NCBI RefSeq assembly: GCF_018448935.1
Contig: NZ_RCWC01000020.1
Span: 1-64,000 of the forward strand
Source: Photorhabdus noenieputensis
GTDB taxonomy: Bacteria; Pseudomonadota; Gammaproteobacteria; Enterobacterales; Enterobacteriaceae
DNA length: 64,000 bases
Reading direction: 5' to 3'
The notes under the pieces are model-generated. The model made no database searches and was not told where the DNA came from. It saw nothing but the letters and a program-made list of their open reading frames with translations. Of the stretch, positions 9,801-17,789 are shown one piece after another; position 1 is the first letter of the stretch, and each line of letters begins with the position of its first letter. Both the position numbers and the translations under genes were made by a program.

Positions 9801-11295
9801 TGCCGGTAGCCATAACAGTGAAGCAGCACAGAATCACCACGAAAGCAGTCACAGTGAAACCCGCGGCAATGCTGACTTACGTGTTTATACCACTACCGGT
9901 GAAGATATTTCCGGTAATGGTAAAGGCAAAGGCGGCATACAAAGCAGCCATACCACGACAACCGAAGCAGTAACCAGCCGGATTACCGCTGCGGATGACA
10001 TTAATATTCGCGTCGAAAGGGATGCTGAATATCAAGGCACATCTCTGAATGCTGGGTCTGGCAAAGCTAATATAGATGCTAAAGGTGATATCCGTTTTGA
10101 TAATGCTACCAATAGCATGACGAAAACAACAACCGGTTATAACGGAGAAGCATCTGCTAAAGGGGGGAACTCGCCAGAGGGTAAGAATGTTCATATTGGT
10201 CTTGGCGGCGGTTACAACACAGATAGCAAAAATAGTACCACAGCTCAGGTCAGTGAAATTGGCGGTAAACAAGGCATCAACCTAAGTGCGGGCAATAATT
10301 TGACGTTGAAAGGTGCAGAAGTGACCGGCAAGCAAATCGACCTGAATGCTAAACAAGGTAATGTTGAACTGGTATCTGCTCAGGATCGCATTAACAACGA
10401 TGGTTGGGAATTTAACCTGAAAGGCAGTGGAGGTAATGCAAGTTCGCTCAAGAAAGCGGAAGATGACAGTACAACCACTACCACAAAACAGAACTTTGGC
10501 GGGGAAGTCAAAGTAGGGATTGATCGCCTGCAAGCAACAACCCAACGTAATAGCCATATCAAAGGTGAAAATGTCGTCATCAACAGCGGCGGTGATACGA
10601 CCGTGGCCGGAGCACGAATAGAGGCGGCTCAGGTAACAGGCAGTATTGGTGGTGATCTACGAGTTGAAAGCCGTAAGGATACTGAACATGGGTTAAATGT
10701 CGGTGTTGATGCTGGCATGAATTACACCAAAGAATCCAAAGTAAAAAGTGACGATATCCCTAAAGACGAGTCAACTAAGGATGATTCGTCTAAAGACGAT
10801 GTGTCGAAAGATGAGATATTGAAAGATGATCCAGCTAAAAACCCAACCGAAGAGCCACAACCGAAAGGATGGCAGGAAAGATTAACCTCTGCGTTTGATA
10901 GTCTTAATAATATTAAAGGCATTAATGGGGTTACAGGTAAACTTAAAAGCAATGTCGATATTAAAGATCGAGAAAATGTCGGCGAACAATCGGTTATTTC
11001 CGGTAATCAAGGGGTTAATTTAGATGTAAAAGGAAATACTCATCTGATTGGTGGGCAGATTGGTAGCGAGAAAGGCAATGTCATTCTTAATACCCAAAAT
11101 GTGGAACAACAATCTGTTACTAGTTATGACAATAGTAAAGGCGGTAACGTTGCATTACCTGATTCTGTTAGCGGAATTGTTAAAGCAGTTCAGGAAGGTG
11201 TATTGTCCGGCAAAATACCTTTGGTGAAAACTTATAGCAATGAAACCGAAAGTAGTACAACTAATGGCGAAATAATTAATCGTAAATCTGATTAA
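6853..11295 (+). CDS. phlA: PhlA-type haemolysin (TpsA exoprotein)
   Basis: This 1480-residue ShlA/HpmA-family pore-forming haemolysin matches the length reported for Photorhabdus PhlA. An extended signal peptide runs to about residue 30. The TPS secretion domain (about 31-260) shows the ANPNL and NPNGI motifs and the CNGC cysteine pair seen in ShlA/HpmA. The rest is a filamentous beta-helix of degenerate repeats with many GNL.I.AG and G..V.L.A-type strands. A charged insert near residues 1296-1335 is rich in KDD/KDE repeats. There is no VENN motif or CdiA-type toxic tip, so contact-dependent inhibition is unlikely. It is cotranscribed with phlB and followed by a strong terminator. Confidence 0.92.
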   Translation: MKNKKFRLSPTGKLAASMAIILVSCSTSFASEIVGGGDSAHHPDIFAAEGKATVVNIVTPSSSGLSHNQYLDYNVGQMGVVLNNALEEGQSQLAGQLAANPNLNGQAASLILNEVISRNPSLLLGQQEVFGIAADYVLANPNGITCNGCGFINTNRASLVVGNPLVEQGDLQGFNMFNNQNSLKIKSDGLIANAILDLIAPKIDSRGPVTAQKEINAISGENKTSATGEILDSQQELTSVLDSYYLGSMQAGRIRLLNTAKGSGVNLQGSLTASDEIMVNSHGNLNLEAAHLQGGNIDLTGNNIEAKGKVSESAYSRDGSNNYQSYFSGSYANDSKSSQSLARTQLAGKNISLVAKSNNRITATDIVGDDVNLSGANLTLDGQQLKQSTKNIDNQWSYSRRNEVTRESEKLHQARNTITARQNVNLNAVEGDVKIRGSQIKANDKLAITAKKDVQIAGLTEIETSLEKGYKKNQTAKLQTGSWEESKQTERLIASELQAGSNLDIKAGNQAEILGAKVHAGQNLTLEAGKQLQIDVQKTANSSAVRDDKRYWGGIGGGKNKDNSELKETSHASELTANGRLLLSGHEGIAITGSKVKATQGAFVHANSGEVTIDNAVSHINHKVDERTGTVLNITNSSKRTNSQQQKSHGSELVSEADLKLLGDEDINIIGSQVQSTGALSLNTSGNINVLSYGEQKQVDKQSTSLEPQIHFQPKGDKQYRAGIGIEHTSNGQKNQTITQQASTLSGGSITIDADKDVTLRGSNLVTTTGDAKITGANVHLLAADNKKSEQKSQSKKYVGAYLTGGIDKVGSGIHGSYEGNNNNHTSTTAVVSGSQIAGNLNIKTNGELVQEGTKHEVNGTYTAEAGKVSNLAVSNTTSNANHKLQVGADIGVNVDYSAVTRPMEKLVKEPGKSALDGTLTKKGIPNFGADIGANGGSSQTTDKKSEAVVTSVQAGNVVIKTNGELYDQGTQYRADKGNVLLTAGSHNSEAAQNHHESSHSETRGNADLRVYTTTGEDISGNGKGKGGIQSSHTTTTEAVTSRITAADDINIRVERDAEYQGTSLNAGSGKANIDAKGDIRFDNATNSMTKTTTGYNGEASAKGGNSPEGKNVHIGLGGGYNTDSKNSTTAQVSEIGGKQGINLSAGNNLTLKGAEVTGKQIDLNAKQGNVELVSAQDRINNDGWEFNLKGSGGNASSLKKAEDDSTTTTTKQNFGGEVKVGIDRLQATTQRNSHIKGENVVINSGGDTTVAGARIEAAQVTGSIGGDLRVESRKDTEHGLNVGVDAGMNYTKESKVKSDDIPKDESTKDDSSKDDVSKDEILKDDPAKNPTEEPQPKGWQERLTSAFDSLNNIKGINGVTGKLKSNVDIKDRENVGEQSVISGNQGVNLDVKGNTHLIGGQIGSEKGNVILNTQNVEQQSVTSYDNSKGGNVALPDSVSGIVKAVQEGVLSGKIPLVKTYSNETESSTTNGEIINRKSD

Positions 11296-11308
11296 TTTGT
11301 TCTTTTAT

Positions 11309-11340
11309 AAAAGATCCTTCAAATGAGGGATCTTTTTATT
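11309..11340 (+). terminator. phlBA terminator
   Basis: The stem AAAGATCC / GGATCTTT with a ten-base loop is followed by a T-run (TTTTTATT). It starts 14 bases after the phlA stop codon. Confidence 0.85.
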
Positions 11341-11434
11341 GCTACGTATATTGAATGTTTCAATAGTTCCAATTGACAATGTTAATTCTTTTTCATATTG
11401 TTAAAAAATTAACAAATGACTTGGGAATATAATT

Positions 11435-11764
11435 TTGTTTAGAATTTACAAGAGAAAATTAGAACTTAAAAAATACTATAAATCACAGACTGGAATAAAT
11501 GGAATATTTAGAAAGGAAACTATTTGTTCAAATATATTCACTACATATATTATTTTTATGATTGCATTTAAGTTCAATAATCCATTGTTTAGATATGTGG
11601 ATTACGCGATGGCAATAATGCTAGTCATTACGTTAATAAGTCTGTCTATTAAGATAAGTAGAGAATTTAATATATTAATAAGCAGATATCAATCAGAGGA
11701 TACTAATTACTCTAACGATAGGGTGAGATCTCACATTTTTAGTAAGGTTATTAAGATTAAATAA
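11435..11764 (+). CDS. Small predicted membrane protein, unknown
   Basis: This is a 109-residue open frame starting with TTG. Two hydrophobic segments are visible (about 33-47, TTYIIFMIAFKF, and 56-72, VDYAMAIMLVITLISLSI), flanked by basic residues, so it looks like a small inner membrane protein with a basic tail. I do not recognise a family. It lies between the phlBA terminator and an IS element and may be a short gene truncated by the insertion. Low GC and the non-ATG start make it uncertain. Confidence 0.4.
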   Translation: MFRIYKRKLELKKYYKSQTGINGIFRKETICSNIFTTYIIFMIAFKFNNPLFRYVDYAMAIMLVITLISLSIKISREFNILISRYQSEDTNYSNDRVRSHIFSKVIKIK

Positions 11765-11769
11765 AAACC

Positions 11770-12972
11770 CGTGATCACTTCTTATGGCCATCTCCCTCAT
11801 TAAAACGCTAAGATCACTCTATTCTATTAAAATAGTGATTATAACAATGAATATTTTCAGCTTTATCAGCAAGATAGACGACCCCCGTTCTGACATCAAT
11901 AAAAAACATGAATTAATGGATGTGATTTTTTTGGCTTTTGCTGCCGTGTTATGTGGGGCTTCTGGCTGGAAATCCATTCAGGAATTTGGGGAGATACAAA
12001 TTGAGTGGCTTAAACAATATACGCGCTTTACTCATGGCATTCCTCGTCGTCACTGTATTGCTAATATTATCAAAATGATAGAACAAGATGCACTGGTTGA
12101 AGCCTTTTATGGCTGGATCAACCAGCGCCGGACCAAGGCAGGAAAAAGTCTTATCGCTATTGATGGAAAAACAATGAGAGGGACTTGCAAAGGAACCCTA
12201 TTTGAAGCTCTGCATGTGGTCAGTGCTTATGATGTGGAATCCGGTGTTGCCCTATATCACCGGGCAGCTGAAAGTAAAGGCAAAGAAGGTCCGATTGCAA
12301 GACAACTGATTGAATTATTGGCACTTGATGGAGCGATAGTCACAATGGATGCCCTGCATTGTCAGAAAGAAACCCTTGAGTTAATTACTCAACGGGGCGG
12401 CGATTTTATTGTGGGTGTCAAAAGTAATCAAAAAAAACTTTCTGAGTTTGTTAAATCACATTTTGCTGCGCATTATGAAAGTAATGAACTTTTTGAATTT
12501 ACAGAGAAAACCAAAGGTCATGGGCGAGAAGAGTACCGCCACGTTATGCAAATTCGTGCCGGGTTGCCGGAAGAACTTCAGACAAAATGGCCTTCAATAC
12601 AATCGATTATTGAAATAGTCAGTGAACGAAAAGTGAAAGGTCAGCCCCCCCACCGTGATTCACGCTGGTATGTCAGTTCACTCCCTTTAGATGCAGAACT
12701 GGCAGCTACGGCAATAAGAAAACACTGGTCGGTGGAAAATGAGCTGCACTGGGTTTTGGACGTGACTTTTAGGGAAGATGCTATCTCGCTTAAAGATCCT
12801 GATGGAGCAGCACAAATGGCTCTTTTTAATCGAATTGCATTAAATGTAATTAAACAAAATACCAGTATAAAGGATAGTCAGGCGGCTAAACGTCGAAGAG
12901 CAATATGGTCAGCGGAATTTCGTAGTCAACTTATCTTTGATTAAATTAAATACAAAGTGAAATCCCGCCCTG
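11770..12972 (+). mobile_element. ISAs1-family insertion sequence
   Basis: The element encodes one intact transposase. The right end shows a terminal repeat typical of ISAs1: read inward from 12972 it begins CAGGGCGGGATTTCACT. The left end near 11770 (CCCGTGATCACTT) is only partly complementary, so it is degenerate or the true boundary is slightly off. No clear target duplication was found. Confidence 0.65.
11847..12944 (+). CDS. ISAs1-family (H-repeat type) DDE transposase
   Basis: This protein of about 365 residues matches the E. coli H-repeat-associated/ISAs1 transposases throughout. Recognisable parts are the N-terminal DDPRSDINKKHELMDVIFLA, the catalytic AIDGKTMRG (first Asp), IVTMDALHCQK (second Asp), GHGREEYR, and the C-terminal RKHWSVENELHWVLDVTF with its glutamate. 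All three acidic residues are present and the frame is uninterrupted, so it may be active. The start at MNIFSFISKIDDPR is chosen by similarity; the frame stays open upstream to 11784 but without family similarity. Confidence 0.88.
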   Translation: MNIFSFISKIDDPRSDINKKHELMDVIFLAFAAVLCGASGWKSIQEFGEIQIEWLKQYTRFTHGIPRRHCIANIIKMIEQDALVEAFYGWINQRRTKAGKSLIAIDGKTMRGTCKGTLFEALHVVSAYDVESGVALYHRAAESKGKEGPIARQLIELLALDGAIVTMDALHCQKETLELITQRGGDFIVGVKSNQKKLSEFVKSHFAAHYESNELFEFTEKTKGHGREEYRHVMQIRAGLPEELQTKWPSIQSIIEIVSERKVKGQPPHRDSRWYVSSLPLDAELAATAIRKHWSVENELHWVLDVTFREDAISLKDPDGAAQMALFNRIALNVIKQNTSIKDSQAAKRRRAIWSAEFRSQLIFD

Positions 12973-13184
12973 ACTCTAACGAAAAGATAAAAACTTCACG
13001 TAAAGTATTAATTTCAATTATCTTAATATCTGTTTCAACATTAATGTGGATACCAATCTCATATTTATCCAGCATTATTATATATAATTTTTCACTAAAA
13101 GTGTTTTCACTGATGATTATCAGCATATCAATATACCTAATCATGAAAATATTTAATCAGAGAGTACTCACTATGCATGAATAA
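12957..13184 (+). CDS. Possible small membrane protein beside the IS
   Basis: This 75-codon frame has two strongly hydrophobic stretches (VLISIILISVSTLMWIPI and a second from SLMIISISIYLIMKIF) and a GTG start. That start lies inside the right terminal repeat of the IS, so the first residues are IS-derived and the frame may be the 3' part of a gene cut by the insertion, joined by chance to IS sequence. A hairpin follows at 13235. No family recognised. Confidence 0.3.
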   Translation: MKSRPDSNEKIKTSRKVLISIILISVSTLMWIPISYLSSIIIYNFSLKVFSLMIISISIYLIMKIFNQRVLTMHE

Positions 13185-13234
13185 GGGTATTAACTCAATA
13201 CAAGTACGCTTTATACTTTGAATTGTTAGATAAT

Positions 13235-13262
13235 AAGCCGCCACAATGAAAGCGGCTTTTAA
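13235..13262. terminator. Bidirectional terminator between convergent genes
   Basis: The hairpin AAGCCGC / GCGGCTT is followed by TTTT on the plus strand. It lies 12 bases beyond the stop codon of the minus-strand immunity-like gene and can serve both directions. Confidence 0.7.
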
Positions 13263-13274
13263 ATAAAGTTAGCA

Positions 13275-13748
13275 TCAATATTCTTTTATTTCCTTTGAAA
13301 TTTGATAAATATTTTCTATACCGATAGAACATTCATCATCTGAAGCTAAAGTCGTTGTTATGAAACTGAGTTTATCCCTAGATTTGTTGGTAAATGTTAC
13401 ATGATACATTTGCCTATAAATCGGCTGAGATAAATAAACATCATCAAACTCATGTTTATCAATCAGTACTTTTTCCCTTTCAGCCTTAGCTATTTCACGT
13501 TGTAGAATAATAGCCACTTCACTTTTATTTAATCTCTCAGAAAGAATTAATGATGTTTGCGTTTTATCGAAATCGATACTATGTCTATCAATACCAAAGT
13601 CATTCAAACTATTCGCAGTAAGCTGAGTTGCCCATCCATTTATATCTGAACAATCAGGCCCTGCGGCAATAGCAGATATTGAAAATGATAATACAACTAC
13701 CGATAGTAATATTATTCTACCGTTAAATCGTGATCGCCACTGACCCAT
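13275..13748 (-). CDS. Putative periplasmic immunity protein (Tldi1-like position)
   Basis: This 157-residue protein has a strong signal peptide (basic N-terminus, then IILLSVVVLSFSISAIAAG, cleavage near residue 29) and a mature domain with two spaced cysteines (one near the mature N-terminus, one in DDECSIGIEN), so it is probably periplasmic. The start is supported by an AGGAAA ribosome binding site. Its first 37 bases overlap the end of the Tlde1-like remnant upstream. Tlde1 effectors act in the periplasm on peptidoglycan and are paired with periplasmic immunity proteins, so immunity is the likely role. I do not recognise the sequence family directly, so the call rests on position and localisation. 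Confidence 0.5.
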   Translation of the reverse strand: MGQWRSRFNGRIILLSVVVLSFSISAIAAGPDCSDINGWATQLTANSLNDFGIDRHSIDFDKTQTSLILSERLNKSEVAIILQREIAKAEREKVLIDKHEFDDVYLSQPIYRQMYHVTFTNKSRDKLSFITTTLASDDECSIGIENIYQISKEIKEY

Positions 13749-13882
13749 ATTTGTTTCCTGATGGATAAATTAAGAACAATACAACCGTCAGAGCCTGTTC
13801 CAAGATGTTTCCTATTATCGCCATCAATTTTAAAAGCATCTCTTCCACACATATTATTACTGCCATCCGGGTACACGGCCAT
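13712..13882 (-). pseudogene. Remnant of Tlde1 (DUF2778) L,D-transpeptidase-type effector
   Basis: The 56-codon frame, with an AGGAGGT site seven bases before its ATG, corresponds to the C-terminal third of Tlde1-family peptidoglycan-targeting T6SS effectors. These have GR..F.IHGD followed by S.GCIVL and a closing R..W.SGDH.L.V. Here the segment reads GRDAFKIDGDN, then GTGSDGCIVLN and IWVSGDHDLTVE. The nucleophilic cysteine is present, but the catalytic histidine is aspartate (CAT to GAT). The N-terminal two thirds of the domain are missing; upstream sequence is unrelated. The product should be inactive. It overlaps the probable immunity gene. Confidence 0.6.
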
Positions 13883-14110
13883 ACTAATTACCTCCTGAGT
13901 TATTATTTCATTGGTCAATATTATATCAATGACATTAATAAATGGAAGATTAAATTTCACCCAAGACTATCGCCTGGAAAATCTTTCCTCGTTGGGCTGG
14001 TGGCATATCACTTTGACAAGTGACCTAGATTTGACAACGGAATCATCTCGTAGAAACATGGCATGATGAGATTACTCATATTCAAGCAAGGTAACTATTT
14101 GAGGCTATAC

Positions 14111-15103
14111 ATGCCAAAGCGTACAAAAAAACAGGAAACAACCCAACATCAGCCAAAACGGTTGTCCAGAACACCTTTGGAGAAGGGAATTCATCACGGT
14201 AAAAAAGCGATTTCTCTGACGGTCAGAGTAGGAAATTATATCCGCACTATTCCTATTATCGCTCACTTTATCCGTGCAACGCTGCGTTTTAATGATCGGA
14301 TGGGTAATCAGTTTGGTGCCGCAATAACGTATTTTTCCTTCTTATCACTTATCCCAATTCTGATGCTCTCTTTCGCCATTGCCGGTTTTATTCTGGCCTC
14401 TAATCCCGATTTGCTGGCAAAACTGATTAACGGTATCGCCAACAGTATTAGTGATCCGACTCTTGCCAATACGCTGAAAAATAGTGTCGATACAGCAATT
14501 AAACAACGTACTACCGTGGGATTAACCGGTTTGGCAATTGCGCTGTATTCCGGTGTGAATTGGGTCAGTAATTTACGTCAAGCCATTCTTGCCCAATTCC
14601 ACCCTGTCTGGGTAAGAAATCAGGAAGATAACGAGAAAATCTATTTTAAATATCTTCGTGATTCTATTTCTCTGATTGGGCTATTATTAGCGCTGGTCAT
14701 CACGCTATCATTGACCTCTATCGCAGGTTCTGCCCAAGCAACCATCGTCAATATGTTAGGGTTAGATGGCATTGAATGGCTGCGTCCATCCTGGTTCTTG
14801 ATTGGATTAGCCATTTCTATTTCAGCTAATTATCTGCTTTTCCTATGGCTATTTTGGGTGCTGCCTCGCCACCAGCCAGAACGCAAAGCGCTATTGAAAG
14901 GAACATTGATGGCAGCAATAGGTTTTGAAGTGATCAAGTATATTATGACCATGACATTGCCGCGCCTCGCCAATTCTCCCTCTGGTGCCGCATTTGGTTC
15001 TGTTATCGGCCTGATGACATTTTTCTATCTCTTTGCCCGCTTAACGCTATTCTGCGCTGCCTGGATAGCCACCGCGGATAATAATTATAAAAATACCGAA
15101 TAA
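14111..15103 (+). CDS. yhjD: YhjD/YihY-family inner membrane protein
   Basis: The 330-residue protein aligns along its length with E. coli YhjD (BrkB/YihY family). Shared blocks include RFNDRMGNQFGAAITYFSFL, SDPTLANTLKNS, RTTVGLTGLAIALYSG, KYLRDSISLIGLLLAL, SPSGAAFGS.IGLM and a C-terminal FCAAWIATA. About six membrane segments are visible after a basic cytosolic N-terminus of some 60 residues. YhjD has been linked genetically to lipid A precursor transport in E. coli, but the transport role is unproven. The start at MPKRTKK is preferred because TGAGGC precedes it; an upstream in-frame ATG at 14063 lacks a ribosome binding site. Confidence 0.88.
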   Translation: MPKRTKKQETTQHQPKRLSRTPLEKGIHHGKKAISLTVRVGNYIRTIPIIAHFIRATLRFNDRMGNQFGAAITYFSFLSLIPILMLSFAIAGFILASNPDLLAKLINGIANSISDPTLANTLKNSVDTAIKQRTTVGLTGLAIALYSGVNWVSNLRQAILAQFHPVWVRNQEDNEKIYFKYLRDSISLIGLLLALVITLSLTSIAGSAQATIVNMLGLDGIEWLRPSWFLIGLAISISANYLLFLWLFWVLPRHQPERKALLKGTLMAAIGFEVIKYIMTMTLPRLANSPSGAAFGSVIGLMTFFYLFARLTLFCAAWIATADNNYKNTE

Positions 15104-15157
15104 ATATGCCCTGGCAGAGCGATCTGCTAATAATAACCCAATGAAAAGGAGCTGTTT

Positions 15158-15364
15158 ATGCCGTTTGTTAATATCAGAATTACTCGTGAAGGTGCTACAG
15201 CAGAACAAAAGAAGCAATTAATTGAAGGAGCCACTCAGTTACTGGTCGATGTATTAGGAAAAAATCCGGCGACCACTTTTGTCATTATTGATGAAGTCGA
15301 TACTGATAATTGGGGAATCGGCGGTCAGAATGTGACTGAACTTAGAGCTGAGGCTAAAAAGTAG
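15158..15364 (+). CDS. 4-oxalocrotonate tautomerase-family protein
   Basis: The 68-residue protein has Pro immediately after the initiator Met (PFVNIRITREG), which is the catalytic base of the 4-OT superfamily. The helix TAEQKKQLIEGATQLLVDVLGK and the strand TTFVIIDEVDTDNWGIGG are typical of small 4-OT-like tautomerases, which work as hexamers. Family members catalyse keto-enol tautomerisation; the natural substrate cannot be read from sequence. An AAAAGGAG ribosome binding site supports the start. It follows yhjD by 54 bases and ends at a terminator. Confidence 0.85.
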   Translation: MPFVNIRITREGATAEQKKQLIEGATQLLVDVLGKNPATTFVIIDEVDTDNWGIGGQNVTELRAEAKK

Positions 15365-15376
15365 TCCCCAATGATG

Positions 15377-15403
15377 AAGGGCGGTATTGTCCGCCCTTTT
15401 TGT
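15377..15403 (+). terminator. Terminator between tautomerase gene and yhjJ
   Basis: The hairpin AAGGGCGG / CCGCCCTT with a six-base loop continues into TTTTTG. It separates the convergent tautomerase and yhjJ genes. Confidence 0.85.
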
Positions 15404-15407
15404 TGCT

Positions 15408-16898
15408 TTAAGACGCTTTTTCCTCAGGCTTAGGTATCGGTGGTTGTGCCGGAATATCAACCTTATCCTCATGTGGTGTCAGCGACATAATCTGATTAAA
15501 GCTGTTTCTTAACTGGTCAACATCCATCTCCGCTTCCCCTTTCGGTTGAATCAGAATAAATGCCACCTCTTGTGACAGGATCTGCTTCAATTCACGATTA
15601 AGCATTTCAGGGGTCAAGGAAGCTAAAAATGCTTGTCTCAAACGCTGATACTGCTCAGGGGCGATATCCACCACATTGCTCTGTTGGGACAAAAGGCGCT
15701 GATTAATCAGAATATCCGTGCTGGTATGACCATACATGGCAAATAACTGGCTAAGTTGAGCTTGCTTTTGCGTATATAGCTCATCAAATTGCCCCTTCGG
15801 CAATCCTTTATCGCGTAGCGTGGCCAACTCAGCCGCCAGATATTCCATTGCCGGTTTTAGATTACCGGCTGCCGTGTTGAGATTCAGGGCGCAACTCGCA
15901 CGATGATACTGGACTTTACAATCCAGCCCCAATTTCAACGCTTTATCATTTTTCCTTTCCAGCCCAAGTTGCAAATAGCGATAAAGCGCCTCGCGGGTAA
16001 TATCACTGATCCAATAGTGATTTAGCACATGTGAATCATTAATTGGCTGCCAATTGAGATCCCAAATCAAGGATAAAGTATCTTCTTTCTTTTTATCGCT
16101 GATAACCCCGATGGTCTCCGGTTTCATTGGTGACAACGCTGCAATAGTGGCCGGAGTATGGCGTTTACCTTTCAATGATGAAAACGCTTGGCTGATATTT
16201 TCCGGCAGAGTACGGCTATCCACATGACCCGCAACGTATAACGTCATCATGTCAGGGGTATACCACTGCCGGTAAAACTGCTTAAGCTTCTCCAAATCAA
16301 TAGGTCGAGACGCATTTTGCGCCGGATCGTGCCCTAACAGCGTTGAACCTTTCAAACGTCTACGCCACACAGGATCTTGTATATCGGGTGGATAGGTTGC
16401 GACGGATGCACCAGCCATTTTCATGGCATGTTGCAGTGTCTCAGGTGTAAATACCGCTTTGCCCGCTGCATCAGCCAACCAGTTCAATGCGTCTTTTAGT
16501 AGTTCAGGCCGATTATGTGGCAAGCTCAAGCTATAAAGTGTGAAATCATATGAAACAATAGCTGGAGGCAGTGGGTATTTTGGATCAATAGCACTGTTCC
16601 ATAACTGCTCTAATTTGGTGGAAGATAAACTTTTGCTACTAAAGAGCACGACTTTCGGAATCAACCAGGTATAACCCGCTTGTTGGGTTTTCTCCGCCAG
16701 TGACCCTGTTTTCACGACCAGGCGCAACTGTATTCTGTCGTTAGGACGTTGTGGTGTCTGCAAAATTTGCCAGTTAAAACCGTTTTCCAGTTTACCTTGT
16801 TTCCAGGCAGGGTCAGGCTGCAAGGCTTCTGCCTGCGTCTGGCCCGCAACTGCCAGCATTATCCCACCAATAACATAACGAATCTTCGTACCCTGCAT
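15408..16898 (-). CDS. yhjJ: YhjJ, M16-family peptidase-like protein without zinc motif
   Basis: The 496-residue protein matches E. coli YhjJ from the first residues (MQGTKIR, signal peptide ending near residue 23, LQPDPAWKQG) through FYRQWYTPDMMTLYVAGHV and the C-terminal VVDIAPEQYQ.LR. It has the insulinase/pitrilysin M16 fold with two repeat halves. At the place where active M16 enzymes carry HxxEH it reads YTWLIPKVVLF, so zinc-dependent proteolysis is not expected; E. coli YhjJ also lacks the motif. Likely periplasmic. It lies next to hmsP, as in other Enterobacterales. Confidence 0.9.
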   Translation of the reverse strand: MQGTKIRYVIGGIMLAVAGQTQAEALQPDPAWKQGKLENGFNWQILQTPQRPNDRIQLRLVVKTGSLAEKTQQAGYTWLIPKVVLFSSKSLSSTKLEQLWNSAIDPKYPLPPAIVSYDFTLYSLSLPHNRPELLKDALNWLADAAGKAVFTPETLQHAMKMAGASVATYPPDIQDPVWRRRLKGSTLLGHDPAQNASRPIDLEKLKQFYRQWYTPDMMTLYVAGHVDSRTLPENISQAFSSLKGKRHTPATIAALSPMKPETIGVISDKKKEDTLSLIWDLNWQPINDSHVLNHYWISDITREALYRYLQLGLERKNDKALKLGLDCKVQYHRASCALNLNTAAGNLKPAMEYLAAELATLRDKGLPKGQFDELYTQKQAQLSQLFAMYGHTSTDILINQRLLSQQSNVVDIAPEQYQRLRQAFLASLTPEMLNRELKQILSQEVAFILIQPKGEAEMDVDQLRNSFNQIMSLTPHEDKVDIPAQPPIPKPEEKAS

Positions 16899-17075
16899 GT
16901 GAACCCCTATAGATGTCTATCCTTGGTTTTAGCCTTCGAAGGTTTAACCATTGATGACAGAATATGTTCCCTTCGACCAATAATAACGGTAGAAAAAGCA
17001 AAAACCTGAATTTTAGCAGGCGAAATCCTGTCAGGATTATAAAGAGGATTAGACCTCAAACCGCCATGAATGGTT

Positions 17076-17789
17076 TCATGATGACGGAGGTTTATGCTTA
17101 TCAAATTGACGATTATATCCCCTGATTAGCAGACCCAGTTCATCATCCTGATGGTATTTAGGGCAAGCCATTGGCTCTGATGGTTGATCGTTATTAAGAT
17201 CCCGCGCAATGTCTCGTAATGGGTGCACAATAATCCGGTTGATACACCAGCTTATTGACACCGTAAGGATAAGGGCCAGTAATAAATAAGTTGTCAGCAT
17301 CAGTGCCAACGTATTAATAGCAAAACGATATACTCGGTTGGAATCCACTTGCAGAATTAGATGCCCTAGCGGTTTAGTATCTGTCGATACTGAACCATAA
17401 ACATGAAGAGGAATACTCACTTCCACAGGGATACCAAAAACACGTTTGGCCAGTTCAGGGATTGGGCGATGGGTAGCAAAACTCAATCGTATCACCCGGA
17501 TATCCTCCGGCAACACCACATCTGCCCGCCCTAAAATACCTACAGTACGCAACCCTATCAGCAACTCTTTTGCTTTACTCAGATCGGAATTAAGTAGTGC
17601 TTCCGTTAAAGGTGCCTGTACCTGAACTGCCGCATTATTAAGCTGGCTGATATAATCATCTTTACGTTGCTGTATAAAATGACACAATTGAATCGTAATA
17701 AAAATAGCAATGGTCACCAGCGTGACGCCGGTCACTGCGGCCATCTGTTTAATGGTTAACGAACGTTTGACGCGCAATTTCATTTTCAC
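17076..17789 (-). CDS. hmsP: Truncated HmsP (sensor and HAMP only)
   Basis: The 237-residue product corresponds to the N-terminal third of HmsP/YhjK (PdeK). It starts VKRSLTIKQMAAVTGVTLVTIAIFI, has a first membrane helix, a periplasmic sensor region to about residue 155, a second membrane helix (LALMLTTYLLLALILTVSISWCIN) and a HAMP segment ending HQDDELGLLIRGYNRQ. The frame stops a few residues later. Full-length HmsP continues with GGDEF and EAL domains (about 650 residues in all), which are absent here and not recognisable in the 177 bases before yhjJ. The encoded protein therefore cannot hydrolyse cyclic di-GMP. The reading frame itself is open. Confidence 0.85.
   Translation of the reverse strand: MKMKLRVKRSLTIKQMAAVTGVTLVTIAIFITIQLCHFIQQRKDDYISQLNNAAVQVQAPLTEALLNSDLSKAKELLIGLRTVGILGRADVVLPEDIRVIRLSFATHRPIPELAKRVFGIPVEVSIPLHVYGSVSTDTKPLGHLILQVDSNRVYRFAINTLALMLTTYLLLALILTVSISWCINRIIVHPLRDIARDLNNDQPSEPMACPKYHQDDELGLLIRGYNRQFDKHKPPSS

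Noticed and set aside
6853-11295. CdiA-type contact-dependent inhibition toxin
   Set aside because: No VENN motif and no C-terminal nuclease-like domain; the Cys pair, length and partner fit the PhlA/ShlA haemolysins.
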